Positions 10,940 to 23,793 of a DNA stretch of 64,000 nt are shown here, one piece after another; position 1 is the first letter of the stretch; each line of letters opens with the position of its first letter. The position numbers and the translations under genes were made by a program. Source of the stretch: Ciborinia camelliae. Taxonomy: Eukaryota > Ascomycota > Leotiomycetes > Helotiales > Sclerotiniaceae. The notes under the pieces are model-generated. The model did not search any database, was not told the DNA's origin, and was given only the letters and a program-made list of their open reading frames with translations. The DNA is taken from positions 771,187 through 835,186 of the forward strand of contig JANPYM010000001.1 of the NCBI GenBank assembly GCA_025890175.1. Direction: 5' to 3'.

Positions 10940-13900
10940 TGAGATTGAGATTGAGATTGAGGTCGAGATTGAGGTCGAGGTTGAGATGGAGATTGGGAGG
11001 GAAAGAAGGGTTCAATCCAGCTGATATCTCCTCCAATCGAAATGAGAAATGAGCGAACTATTGTGAATGCCTCGTGAATGTCTCCTGAATTTGAACAATC
11101 ATGAGTAGCTAGAGGGTACCTAGGGTAGGTAGGATAGGGCAGGTATTGGATGTAACTATTGATATCCTGAAGAAGTTTGGAATGGATCAAGAAATTTGTA
11201 TGTATGTATTTTACGTTGAGTTTACGGATCTGGATCTGGATCTGGATCTCGTGAACAATGTTTGTGTTTGTGTTTGTGTTTAATATAAAAATCAATAAAA
11301 TAATACCAGCTATTATTTGTGTTTAAGGGTTTCAAAAAGTGCCCAGGTCCTCCCAGGTGATTTGACTATGGACTTTCCAAAGAGGCTGTCCAAATCCATT
11401 GACCGCTTAATAAAATGTTATCAAAATAATCCAGTACGGAGTAGATAAGTACGATATTGTCTCAGAATTTTCAGGAGAGTGTGAGCAAAACCCAACAAAT
11501 CCCTTGTTGATGTTTATGTTGGAGTCTTGGGAGTCTTGGAGTCGTCTTGGTCTCTTATCACTCCACAAAAATACATCCATTAATCCATTAATCCAATATT
11601 AACCAACCCATCAAGATTCAAGATTCAAGATTCAAATAAATGGGAGTTAGGACTTACCTACCTACCTACCCACACGTACCTACCCGTGGACCTAGATCAC
11701 ATCACGATTCACTTGTCCGTAAATAATGGCATTGTTTTGATCAAGGTACGTACAGGACAGGACAGGAGGTACCTACAGCAGACAATAGTTGGACCCTCCT
11801 TGCGGCATCCTGCGAGTAATTTGTATGCAATCATCGGGTAAGCACGTGTATTTGTTTGTATTGTGCCAGATTCTTGAAAGCTAAATCATGGCATGAAAAG
11901 TATAAATACCTACCTAGGTCGGAAGGACCTAGGTACATTTAGGAAGTATCAAGTGAAGTCAAACTTCCCTGGAGGAATCGTGGCTATCAAATCATCAAAT
12001 CAACATGATCAATGTTGAAAAGGCTGCAAGATGAAGGGGGAATAATAGACAGACCAATGAAGAGAATTCGGACAAGGCGACTTTTCTCTCATGGGGTGAA
12101 CAAAGTCGACTGGTGAGGGAAATAAGATAGATACTATACTTTCTCCGTAGATACCTCACTCATACCTAGGTACCTACTAGGTAGGCACATATGTTTGTCG
12201 TACAAATAACAAGTCTCGCGGACAATTCAATGTTGTCGTGATTAGATTTGCATCTGGGTGGGAGTTGCATCAATGGGTGTACACGATATTATGGTTATAC
12301 AGCTCATTGAGTCTTATAACTATAACTTATCAAAGTTATCAAGCCATGTTATGGGCCACAATCTGGTTGAGATACCACTCGAGATAGCAAGGATTACTTA
12401 CGTATGTACTTACAAGTTACGACCGGGAGTTAAAAAAGTAGGGTATGATCGATGTGATGCGATGTGATTCATCAATGTTTGGGGGTTTTATCCAAAAGAT
12501 GATACACGCTTCATCTACCTAGTTCCTTCATGGGGAAAATCCAGACTCAGATCATAGGAGAGTAGAGTAGATCATCAAGGATATATATACTTTGTACTTT
12601 GCTTTCTTCTCCCGTCTGTGGTGGTGGTTGTACTCGATCTTCTTCGGCCCCCTTCATTTCCTCGCCAACAATGTACGTACGTATGTACTGTCTGTAGAAA
12701 TACCCGACCTCACATTTTCCTTTAAGATTGTAATCTTACATTACGAATCGAATTGATGCGATTCAACAATTGAAATCCCAATATGTAGCGGTACCTGAAG
12801 AGATGGAAGATCGAATGAGGGCATCATCCAATGAAGAATATTTTGCGGAGAGATTTGACCCAAAGTAGATGTGTCTACCTAAGGTAAGGGTCCTAGATTT
12901 GATACAACGGAATGCCCAATAATAGTAGAAATTCAAAGTAATAAGTTGAGAATACCTAGAATAGCTGGAGCACGTAAGGCGACCCAATGATACCTTTCCC
13001 GTGTGTGAAGATATCTCCTTGAAATTGACGCCCAAGGCTTTTTAGGAGAGAATTTCCAATAGGTACTGTATCCCTTTTGGAATGATGTATGAACATTCCA
13101 TTCCTCTCTTGAATTTCTGACAACTTAAACAAGGGATACGATAAGATACAATACGATACGATACGATACGATACAAATTAATGACATTGTTCAGAGAATA
13201 TGTGGTGGTGATGAAGAAGAAGATGATGATGATTATGGTGGGTATTAGACATACATTTGTAGAACATGGTAGCGTAGGTGTCACTTGTGTAGCAAGGAAA
13301 AGGAAAGGGAAAGGGAAGGGAAGGGAAGGGAAAGGTACAAGTGGTACGAATATGATTCTTAGCATAGTCCTGGCGTATTCTAGTCGGTAGAAGTCTAGAA
13401 GAGGACTCAGAGGAGGGACAAGAAGGGCGCGGCATCTCCACCAGTGAAGGATCAAGGAAGCAAAAAAGTATCAAAAATTCCAACCAAACATTTTTCCCTT
13501 GATTCATTGATAGGTACGGTACGGTACGTTGTGTTGTGTAGTGTTGTGTAGTGTTGTGCACATATCACCCACCCACTCACTCATTCTCCTTCACAAGCTT
13601 CACTCTTCTTCATGCTTCACACCCTTCACATACCCTTCACATACTACACCCTTCACATACTGTACCCTTCACCCTTCACCCTTCATGCAACCAAAATTCC
13701 ATTTATAATACCGACGCGCGCGACCTACACCAACACCAACACCAACACCTGCACCTGCACCTGCATAGCCTTGAATCCCACAAAAAAAAAAGGATTCCAA
13801 GGTCCAAACAAAAAGACGCAAGAATCATTTGCAAGGTTTATTTATATTTAATGATATTTTAATGATATAAATAATTAATTATATTTACAATTATTTATTT

Positions 13901-14245
13901 ATTCGAAGGTGATATGATAATAAAAAGAGAGGAAGTTGAAGGATATTTCTAATAATATATAGAAACATTACCTCCCGATTTTTCCCCCGAGTTTCATCTC
14001 CTCCTTCCTACTACCTAGTACCTTGTACCGGTACTTTAGTTACTTTTACTACCTACGATCCCTCCCCAAAAGCTAGCCATATCATCTTCCCCGCGACGCT
14101 TTTCACAAACTTGCAAACTTAAATTTCGCCAAAAAAAAAAACCTCCTCTACAAAATACTTCTACAAATACTCCAATTCTCAAAAACACTTCAGAAAACTC
14201 CTGCAAAAAAACAGAGAAAGAAAAAAGGAAAAAACTTATAACAAC
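10940..14245. other. Long intergenic region with microsatellites and TACCTAGGTA blocks
   Basis: About 3.3 kb between divergent genes. It contains GAGATT repeats just upstream of the hydrolase (10937-10990), many TACCTAGGTA/CTACCTACC blocks (11110-11130, 11655-11690, 11905-11940, 12160-12185), ATACG repeats near 13150-13175, AAGGG repeats near 13300-13335 and CCTTCACATA repeats near 13615-13685. No coding region is supported on either strand. Confidence 0.6.
13150..13175. repeat. ATACG microsatellite
   Basis: About five tandem ATACG units in the intergenic region. Confidence 0.8.
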
Positions 14246-15809
14246 ATGGTATCATTCAGTTGTGAGGTATGTTATGTTTATTATCCTTACCCATTAACTC
14301 ACTCACTACCTACTCAATGTCTCTATCGAAACCTGCACCTATTTATACCTTCTACATCTACTGTGGCAATTCAAAGTCTTGTCTGACAAAACCCATTTAC
14401 AGAATTGCGGAGACGTTCTCACGAAGAAGAAACTCGACCCCCATCGAAATCAATGTCGCGGGGCATCATATACTTGTCTGGATTGCATGGTACATTTTCA
14501 AGGCTTGGAATATCGCGCGCATACTGTATGTAAACAAACATGAATCCGGCGCGGGGCAACTTTGCTGACAACAATTAAGAGCTGTATGAGCGAGGCGCAA
14601 AAATACCAAGGCGCACTGTACAGAGGAGAGGGCAAAGGAAAGAAAGGGAAGCAACAAAACAATCAGAAGAACAATTGGCAGAACAATTCGCAGAACAATT
14701 CTCAACCTACCCCCGTCCACAAGGCATATGTCGAAGATGCACAAGATGAATACGATAATTCCCAACTCGCTGCAGCCCCTTCTATACCAGAAGCCCCTTC
14801 GCCGCCAGCAGCCGTCAATGTATTCGATTTCCTTGTTGATCCCACGCCCAATGCATCGAAATTGGATCTGCCCGTACCTGATGAGGTTATGAACGATTCT
14901 ACACCTGAGCACCAAGTTCGTGATGAACCCATGAGCGACAACGCAGACATATCCGAAGCAGTGGAGAAACCATCCACGGATTTGGTACGAGTAAATCTTG
15001 AAGATAATAACCAGGCCCTTACGGATCTCGTCGAATGGGGCTCTGGACCTGTACCTACTACCGGACCTTTCGAAACCCCGGCACCAAAAGTGATTGAATG
15101 GAAACCCACAAAGGAACACGAGGCGAAATCGAAGAAGGACAAGAAAGATGAGAAGAAGAAGGATAAGAAGCGCAAACGTTTACATGTCGATACTCACGAT
15201 TTATCATCCCGCGAAGGCGACGTCTTAATGGATGATGCGCCACCCGTTCTACATTCAGGATTGACTGGTGGCCTTAACAAGCTTCTCCGTCCTTCAGTCT
15301 TCCCTCCATCGCCAGATTACTCCGGTGTCGATGCTGAAAAGGAATCGCCTAGTGCAAAACCAAAGAAAACCAAAGAATCCAAACGCGCCAGCCGTGCACG
15401 CACTCGTACAGATACATTTGGCAGCAACTTAATGTCTCTGATAACCACCCGCCAAACTTCTCGCGAACACTCCGAAGACCGACCTAAGAAACGCAAGCAC
15501 AAGCACGGCAACAAGTCATCCGAAAGACCCAAAATGCTCGAATACAACCCCATGAATGGCGTCGACGATTCTTCTCCAGGTGAAAATCAAATGGTAGTTT
15601 ATAAGCCCCGCGCAGAACTTCTCATGAGTATGGTGAACAAGGGCCCCAATAGTGAGAAGGGTGTTTCGATGAATAAAGCACTGAAGAGATATCATCGGGA
15701 GAGGACAGCGGCCGGATTGGCATTAGGAAAGGGAGATGAGGAGAAGGAGCTCTGGAGGAGTTTGAGAATGAAGAAGAATGATAGGGGAGAGATCGTTTTG
15801 TTTATGTGA
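14246..15809 (+). CDS. LYAR-type C2HC zinc-finger nucleolar protein
   Basis: Exons 14246-14266, 14403-14525 and 14580-15809 (457 aa). Exon 1 is only seven codons (MVSFSCE). Splicing gives the LYAR finger: FSCENCGDVLTKKKLDPH, then RNQCRGASYTCLDC, then HFQGLEYRAHTSCMSEAQKY. The Cys/His ligands and the SCMSEAQKYQG block are diagnostic. LYAR and its fungal counterparts are nucleolar and linked to ribosome biogenesis. The rest is low complexity: QNN repeats at about residues 65-85, an acidic region, a strongly basic KKDKKDEKKKDKKRKR segment near residue 240 that could be a nuclear/nucleolar signal, and a Lys-rich C-terminus. The longest frame of exon 3 begins at a non-ATG codon inside the second intron, so the spliced start is preferred. 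Confidence 0.93.
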
Positions 15810-17736
15810 ATTCTCATCACATTCAAGAAGCGATGCGCCGACCGATTGGTTGGGTGTGCGAGAGAGATGAGAAAGAAAGGAGGGGAGGAAGGAGCATTGT
15901 GATACCATATTTTCTTCTTTCTTCTAAGACGTACCGTTGGGGATTGCAGATTCGTTGTTGGTTTGCCTGCCCATTCCAATTGCGGTTACCACTGTATCGG
16001 CACTTACTTACACATTTTCCTATTTCTTCCTGGTCTGGTTCTTGCTCTTGCTCTTATTCTTGCTCTTGCTCTTGCTCTTCTCGTTCTGGTTCATACATCA
16101 CTGATGATGTATCGTGTCTACGTTTTACGGCTGGATTATGCTTCTGCGGTTACCTACTTGTGTATATGAGGGCATTGCGTGCGGGGCTTGACTTTGAGCT
16201 TGCATCTGGATAAAGTGGGAGCGGGAATGGGAATGGGAATGGGAAGGGATGGGATGGGAATTGGGAAAGTGTATGAGATTTTGTGGAACGGAACGGAACA
16301 GAATGGACTGGGCTGGTCGGTATTCAATTGCTTGGATTGATACATGAGTAGGGAGGAGTAATTCGATGGCAAACTAGTCAATCAATCTATCAATCATAAT
16401 ATACCTCTTTTGAAGAGCATTCATTTCCCGAGTCTTGATTTGCGATTTGCGATTTGCGATTTGCGATTTGTTCTGCTCGCCCTGTCCCGTTTTCAATGTT
16501 CCATTTCCCCCGTGATATGAAATACCAGGAGAAGGAAGCGCAAGCCACTCATTTACATTTGTTACATTTGCGCAATCAAATCAACCAAGCACTCGAGCTA
16601 CTCGCAGCTTGTTTTGTAAATTTCTCATATTTTCATTCCTTGGGAGCGATCTAGTATCCATTCATTCCTCTTTTCCCATTCCTAGAATTGGCCACGGCCC
16701 ACGATGGATGATCTCTTGCCTCCCTTCGCCCCTTCCTCCCTTCCTCCCTTCCACTTTTCCTTGCTTGCTTTCTTGCTTTCTATCTTCCTCTCAACTCATT
16801 GCATGCATATGCATGCGTAAAAAGGAAAAAAAAAAGAGAGAAAAAAAATGTCTGACACTGACAATGAATAACTCCTTCACACAAACATATAATCCACGGG
16901 TATCCATCCATCTCAAAACATTCCTCAAAGAATCGCTTCTCCAAATATTCACCTCCCCCCCCTTTCGTCCCTCCTCCCTTTCACCTCCCCAAACCAAAAA
17001 ACCAACAAAAGAAAAATAGATTCTCGTTTGAGAATAAGAAGTCAAGTCCATGTAATCCATTCCCTCACCACCACCACCACCACTTTACCTCCCCTTCTTC
17101 ATTCCCTCCACCACATTTTCGTTTCTTTCCCTTGTTCTGGTCTCTTCCTGCTCTCATCCCCCTACTGGTATATCAACAACTAAAACTAGGTAACTCCAAC
17201 AAAAAGGACATCAACTCATGCGTATTCATGAACCTTCGACATCCATTCATATTAGCAAACCAGAACCCTGCAAACCAATCTTTCAAAAAATGAAATAATA
17301 AAAATCCACGCTGTACTTGGTGTTCCGTCCGTCCATCCATCCATCACATCGTAACGAGTCGCCCCCAAAAAGCACTCTAAAACAATCCTATCGACATTAG
17401 AGAAAACAACACACATCAGGCTGGTTTGAACGCCTATGCCTAGAACAAGAACGCCTTCCCTTCCATCCGCACCCAATTGTATATGCCAGTGACTAGCTGT
17501 AGCCGGATTAAAACCAAAGAAGACTCCGTAGAATCATCTCCTATCATTATGCTTGAATCTCCGACCCACCTTATTTGCGCCAGTAACCACATAAAATGCT
17601 GCTTTTCTGCGTGAAAAGACTTTTTGGGAAATGAGTACAGACAAGTATCAACGCCAAATCAAAAAGAAAAAAAAAGTGCCATTGCCGGGAAAAACTAATG
17701 AAGATCACAAGTTGAAGTTCTTAGATGTTTTGTTGT
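15810..17736. other. Convergent intergenic region, pyrimidine-rich
   Basis: About 1.9 kb with long C/T-rich tracts (16700-17200) and several short tandem repeats, such as TTGCTC near 16035-16080 and GGGAAT near 16215-16250. No coding region recognised. Confidence 0.5.
16437..16470. repeat. GATTTGC heptanucleotide tandem repeat
   Basis: Four full copies plus a partial copy of GATTTGC. Confidence 0.85.
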
Positions 17737-20700
17737 TTAATCCATGGCAAGACGAGCAAAGTGCTTACTCCAGATCCAGCCGACTTGGTCAGAGTCATCA
17801 TCTTGGTTCTTGGCCAACCAGAGTTCACCCTTTTCTCCGATGACATCAAAGATCTAAAAAACAAATTAGTATGCAGAGGGGTATCACAATTAGTTAAAGA
17901 CTTACTTCACCGGCTGAATAGGTTAGATAAGGGTAACCTGCTTCGGTCTTAGTTGCCTCAATGTGAAATTCGAACAAGCTTGCTGCAAGATAGATGACAT
18001 TGTACCGACTCCCATGGACACGATCCCTTGAAGAGGCTCTTGATGATCGAGCGCTATCCTCAGGGCCATCCGGTAAAGGCATTGCCGAATGAAAGACGCC
18101 AGAAAATGGTCGCTGATCACGAAGAGGACCATCAACCATATAAGACGCAGACGCTTGAGTGGAGCTTGATTCTCTACGATGTCCAACGTCTGTACTAATT
18201 CTTGGAATGCCACCATTATCCGAAGCGATACTACGCGATGTTGATGGTCTTGTAGAGCCATAGAGTCGAGGGGCGCTGGCATCTGGTGTGGCAGGAGATC
18301 CCGAGCCAGCACGTGAATGCCCATTAGTGTAAGCGGCCGGTTGATACGGAGCATGAGCCAGAAATCCAGGTCCGAACCCAGGCCCGTTTGTCAGAATCGG
18401 TGAAAATGAAAATTGTCCACTGTGTCGCTTCGCAAAATCGGGCGTCGGTAGACTAGGGGACGTATCATGTGGGGCGGCTGAGGACAAACCTCGTGGTCGA
18501 GCAGATGAATCAGATAGTCGGCCTTTAGTCTTTACCGAATCATTGTCCTTGATACTGCTGACAAGAGGAGTTGAATCTAATCTTTCCAAAAAGCAATCGA
18601 CCTCGAGTGTGCCGTTGATCAGACGGAGTTCTTGGGTTTGTGCAAGAACATACTTGTAGTCCCGGTCAAACGATTGTACAATATCATGTACGTTCATCGT
18701 TATTTGATTCGCATCCAACCCAATCTTGAGCTTCTCTTGCCAAATATAATACCATTTGGTTTGTAGAAAGATAAGGCTGGCCAGAACTTTTTGTCCTACC
18801 ACCGCTGTCAAGGACGATAGCCGAGGCAAATCCGTCTTCAGAGTTTCATTTAGAGCGTCATATTCTTTGGCTAATCCTAGGAGCTTTTCATCGGTCTTCT
18901 TGCCATTGGCCTTCACAGCCATCCACTTTTCATAATCTATGCGTCTCTTCGAACGTCTTTTCATGAATTCAGTGGGTCCTGTATATAATCGAATCGCGTT
19001 CTCAATTGGTTCGATAACTTGCTTTCGGATATCACCCACCTAGTCCATATTAGTTTTTGATAATTCCCAATAAATAATAGAAAAATGCTTACATGGTTCT
19101 CCAAAACAACGCTCCCCATATCTCTCATGGATAGATTAAATTGAGCCCATCGAGCTTCCATTTCTGGATGCGAGGAGGGACTATGTCGCATGATCAGTTC
19201 CATAGCAGAAAGGAATCTGAGAAAATCGTTGACCCAAGTAGCCACTTGTCGAGTATAGTATTCAACGTCACGCATTACTACCTGCAGTCGCAGGTAATCG
19301 TGACCAAATTTCTCATGCAACTTGATAAACACTTCGTCATCATGGGGGCGAACCACATTGGAAGTCAACTTCTCTGATCTTCGTCCAAATGCCTTGGCTA
19401 ATCCGAGGCGGACCTCGGATTCCTTGCGTTTTCGACCAACAATCTTTCCAACGACTTGAATACGTTCCTTGAGCTTGTCGATAGTCTTCAATAAATTCAA
19501 CAATTCTCGAGCGGCAATCGTAAGAGCATTGAAATCTGGGTGATCTTCGGCAGTATATTTCACGAGATTGTCGAGGAGTAGCTGGTATCGAGTGACTCGT
19601 TGGACTGGTTTAACCAGCAAAGCATCAAGATCCCAAGCAGCCGTCAAATCCTTTGCAACATTGTTACACTCGATAAGCCATACGTCGACCGCAGGGTCGG
19701 CTGACAAAATCCTTAAGCGGTCGGCTGCCAGTTCGCTATTCTTCAAAAACTCTGTGTAGACCTCTTGCATCTTCCGGAGATGTTGACCAAAGGTATAGCC
19801 AACAAAAGTCTTTCGATCCTTTTCTTCATTGAAATCGTTAAATTCCGGAGGGTCCGAGCAATTATCATTGGGGCCCAGAGATGCAGGAGTATTCGCCGCA
19901 GTGGTCGTTGCTGATGTGGGGCCAGTGGCTCGACTTTGTCTTACGCGGGCCTTGGAAGGATAAACAGCTGCTCCAGCTTTCTTCAGGTCATCCAACAGCA
20001 CTGTTGAAAATTTTATAATCTCATCAGTATTTCTAAAGATGGTCTTGATATCGCCAAAATCCAATTTCGGGCATGCTTCTGCTGTGCCTTTATAAATTTC
20101 TTCGACGACATTCATGTCTTTGAGATAAGCAGCCTCTGTATCAATTATTTCCTCGATAATCTTTCGTCGAGTAAATAGACGTGTGCTTTTCTTTTTGGCA
20201 GCTGCTTGCTCTTCCTCCGTAAGAGGTAGCTGAGGAATTTTAGGAGCGGAGTAGCTATAGCCTAGAGATATGTCCTCCTGAGATATTTGCATGCTTGATC
20301 TAGGTGTGGAAAGTGAAGGCCGTGGAGAATATAAGTCATCGCTAGGGCGCCTGGATTCGGTATGTTGGCTGGCGGTATTTTGGCTAGGTTGAAGAACGCT
20401 CGATCCTGGTCGACTATCATAAATAGTAGGAGGAGGAGGTGTACGCGTAGGAGGGCCTAATTTAGCAATTGCCTCCTCTCTCCGAGACGTATACTCTGTG
20501 GCCGGTGAAGGTGTGAGACTGTTCCATATTGGGACAGTTGGGACGCTATATATAGTGTCCGGATCAAAGCCGAGACCAAATCCATTGTGGGATGTCAATG
20601 GAGGCAATTCAGGCCTAGAAGCATTCGCGAAGTTTGTATCCTCGGCTGGCCCAGGTGGCGCAGGAGAGGGGGGTAACTTCGGAGGAGGTGTAGGACCTTT

Positions 20701-23700
20701 CTCCAGTTCGGGAAGCGATATCTTTGTGTTTATCCACTTCTGATTCTCATCTTGTGAGACTGGAACGTCTGTCGTGGCAAGGGAGAAATCGGTCCAACCA
20801 GAATGGCGGTTTTCAAGGCGGTAGGTGTCGGATGTGAGATATAACTCGCGATTCTGATCATAAGATGGCCCATATAAATCTTCTTGTTCGCTCGTGTTAC
20901 CGGTGTTCCCAGCACCAATATCCTCAAAACTTTCATAGTCGATATCTGTTGGAGTATACAATTCCGGTTGTTCATCGTTCTCTGGTGATTCGGCAAGGGC
21001 GGTACGCAATGCCGGCAATTCAAGTCTGGGGGCTTCTCCGGAATAAGTATTTGGCTCTAAGTGTAGATGGTATTCATCCGGCTCTTCTTCGATTTTGATG
21101 GGAATATCCACAAGCTGTTGAGCACTTTCGTCGTATAGCCCAAGACCAGTAGGCTGAGCAGCGTCATGGTCAATATTTGCAGGAGGGGCTGCTTCTAAAT
21201 CAATACGATCTATGGAATTCGACTTAACAATATCTGATACTAATGTCCTCGGGCTTGGAGGTTCTTCAACCGATATCGTGGCTAATTCGTCGTAGTCTTC
21301 GACATTTGACGGAGTTTTAAAAATTACTTCTGGTGTCATATCATGTCGAATAGGCTCCTCTGGCAGCGTTCCATGGGTATCTTCAGTTGGAGTGGTTTCC
21401 AATGGCATTCCCAAAGAGTTTGCAATAATTCCTGCTTGGTTATCAGAATTGGTATCATGTGCTTCGGGTACTCGAGAAAGAACTGCAACAGAATCAGAAA
21501 GCTTCATGGATGGAATGCGAGCCAAGCGAGCGTCTTCTGTCTGCGCTTCGTTTTCAATAAAAGTAATGGCGGAAACATTAGACATTGCGGACATTGGTAC
21601 ATCCTCATCAATAAATGCTGCAGGCATAACATTAGTGACACCCAAAGTTGGCGAATCTTGATCTATCTCGATTTGACGCTTATCTGGTTGCATTGAAGCC
21701 TGTGGTTCAAAGTTTGTCAAGATCTGTAAAGGCTCCGGCTTTGATGATGAAATATCCGGTATAGGATCTGGGTTGGTAGAAGCATTCGGCTGTTCACTCT
21801 TGGGGCTTCCCTCGCCATCGATAGCTTGGGTGCTCTTCTCATTGAGACGTTGTGTGTTGACTGCTCGAATTTTCTGCTGCTCAGATTCATGGATCGACTT
21901 TGTATATGCTCGTGTGATCTGTGCTCGCCGTGCTGCATAATTAACAGGTTCGGTGTTCGTCACTTTACGTCCTTTCGTATCAGGCGTTCCACCAGTTTTA
22001 GTTACTTTCATTCCAGCTCTTGCATCATGTGGCGATGCTGATGCATCAACTGCTTTCTGTCTTGAGCTAGCGGTTGATGCGGCGGAAACAGGTTGCCGGG
22101 GACGGGAACTTCGTAAGGGTGGGGAATTCTTTGCGGGCGGTGCAGAAATATAAGCCTTTAAGCTACCATTGCTCGAATGTTTTTCCGGGCTACGTGACTT
22201 AACACGGCTGTTTGAAGTCAAAGAACGATTTGCTGGTGTCATCGAGCGGGTCGCAGGACTCCATGGTCGATTATCTCGTGGTAGTTTACCGTTAACTGCG
22301 CGTTTACCAGCTAAAGGAGAACTAGCACGCGTTGAAGGCGAGCTTGATGTATCCGATTGGCTACTTAAGCGTCTGAGCGCAACCGGAAGTCGAGACGATG
22401 ACTTGGATGGCTGGAATTCTGGTCCAATCTTATTTTCTACATGTGGTAGAGAATCTGGCGCAAAGGTTGGACGCGACTCCTTGGCATTGGCGGAAGATTC
22501 TGGTAGTATAAATGAAGAGCGATTGATATTTTGCATAGTATTTACTTTGGTGTCTGCAAAATCACTATGAGCACGGTTGTGACCTGATCTTCGGGGTTTG
22601 TTTGGTTCTACATCGCCGAGTGATGGCGTCACTCCTAGATACCATGCTGTTGGCGAAGTTGGAGATATATCAACATCTGTGGAACTGCGTTGTTGCGTTG
22701 AGATCATAGGAGGTAAACCTGATTCAGATGTCCTTCGTGTCGCCGTTGAAATGCCATAACCGGCCTCGAACATACCTTGGTTTAGAGTTGAAATCTCGCC
22801 AAACAGGGGACGCTTTTCCGGTACTGGAGGTGGTGGTTGAGATTGGGGCGAGGATAAAAGGTTATTCATCGACTTTGAAGCTGGACTGGCTTTGGTGTTT
22901 GATGTATTCCTCGTACGAATATTGCGAGGAGAACCCGAAAATGCATTATTTGAATGATCCTCTGCTGCAAACCTCGGCCTTTGCATTGTTCTTGTGCCAG
23001 ATGAAGGTGATTTGACTCTAGCTGTTTCTGGCTCTCTCGTAGTATTACCCGCTCTTAACGAGAAACTTGTAGTTGTAGGTCCTGGATTACTGGCTACACG
23101 AGAAGTATATGGATTCGATCGATCTCTCATATATCCAGAGCTGATTCCAGCACCATCTTTTGTTCTCACCACAGATTTCCGCGGCATGGGAAGGGATTGA
23201 TCATTATTCTGATCAAAGCGCTTCAAGAGATCCTTCACACTTGGTTGCTGTGGTGACTTTCCATATCCGTTAGCTAGTGGCTTTGTTAATTGCTTTTGAT
23301 TGCTTTCAACAGGCGACAGGTTTGAGCCGAAGGGTGGTCGCGTTGTGGTTCTGGAGGCAGAAGGAGTTTGTTTTGGCGGGTTGCTGGTATTATTTGATCG
23401 CACTGAGGAGGGGGTCGGTCTAACATCTGAAGCTGTAGCGGCCATATCTATTAATTGAACTGGTGGGCTGTTTGGCTGTTGATAATCTCTATAGAAATCG
23501 TCAGGTTCTCCACCATCATCCGAATTGTTCATATATCCATTCGTGTTGATTGCTTGTAAGTGTAAGTTGGACGTCGTAAGGAGAGGTAGTTTAGGAGGGT
23601 GAGGGGGTGGCGGGTTGAAGTCGAATCCTTGGGAAAGGTGAGGGGATTCGCAGGTGGAAGCAGTTATTTGCCGGTGTTGTGAACTCAAATCAGAAGAGTA

Positions 23701-23793
23701 CTGAAATTGAGATTGCGCTGGGGACTGAGCTTCAGACTGGGGAAAAGGTGGCCTAGAATAAAAATTCTGATCGTCTGGAAATCCATTCTCCAT
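17737..23793 (-). CDS. RhoGEF (Dbl homology)-BAR-SH3 protein, Tuba/DNMBP-like
   Basis: Three exons: 23793-19093, 19039-17906 and 17853-17737, encoding 1983 aa. Introns of 53 and 52 nt have GTAAGC...TAG and GTAAGT...TAG borders. Residues 1-1200 are disordered, rich in Ser/Pro/Thr, with basic patches. The DH domain starts near residue 1205 (RRKIIEEIIDTEAAYLKDM) and includes LLVKPVQRVTRYQLLLDNL near 1393. No PH domain is evident. A BAR-like helical region follows (about 1460-1725: KFGHDYLRLQ, VIEPIENAIRLYTGP, DYEKW). A second disordered linker leads to a C-terminal SH3 domain split by the last intron (ALYxF-like AASLFEF; GELWLAKN; VGWIWSKHFA). DH-BAR-SH3 is the arrangement of animal Tuba and resembles fission yeast Gef1, a Cdc42 GEF; a role in polarity or septation is inferred. 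The last exon, 39 codons, is easily missed. Confidence 0.92.
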
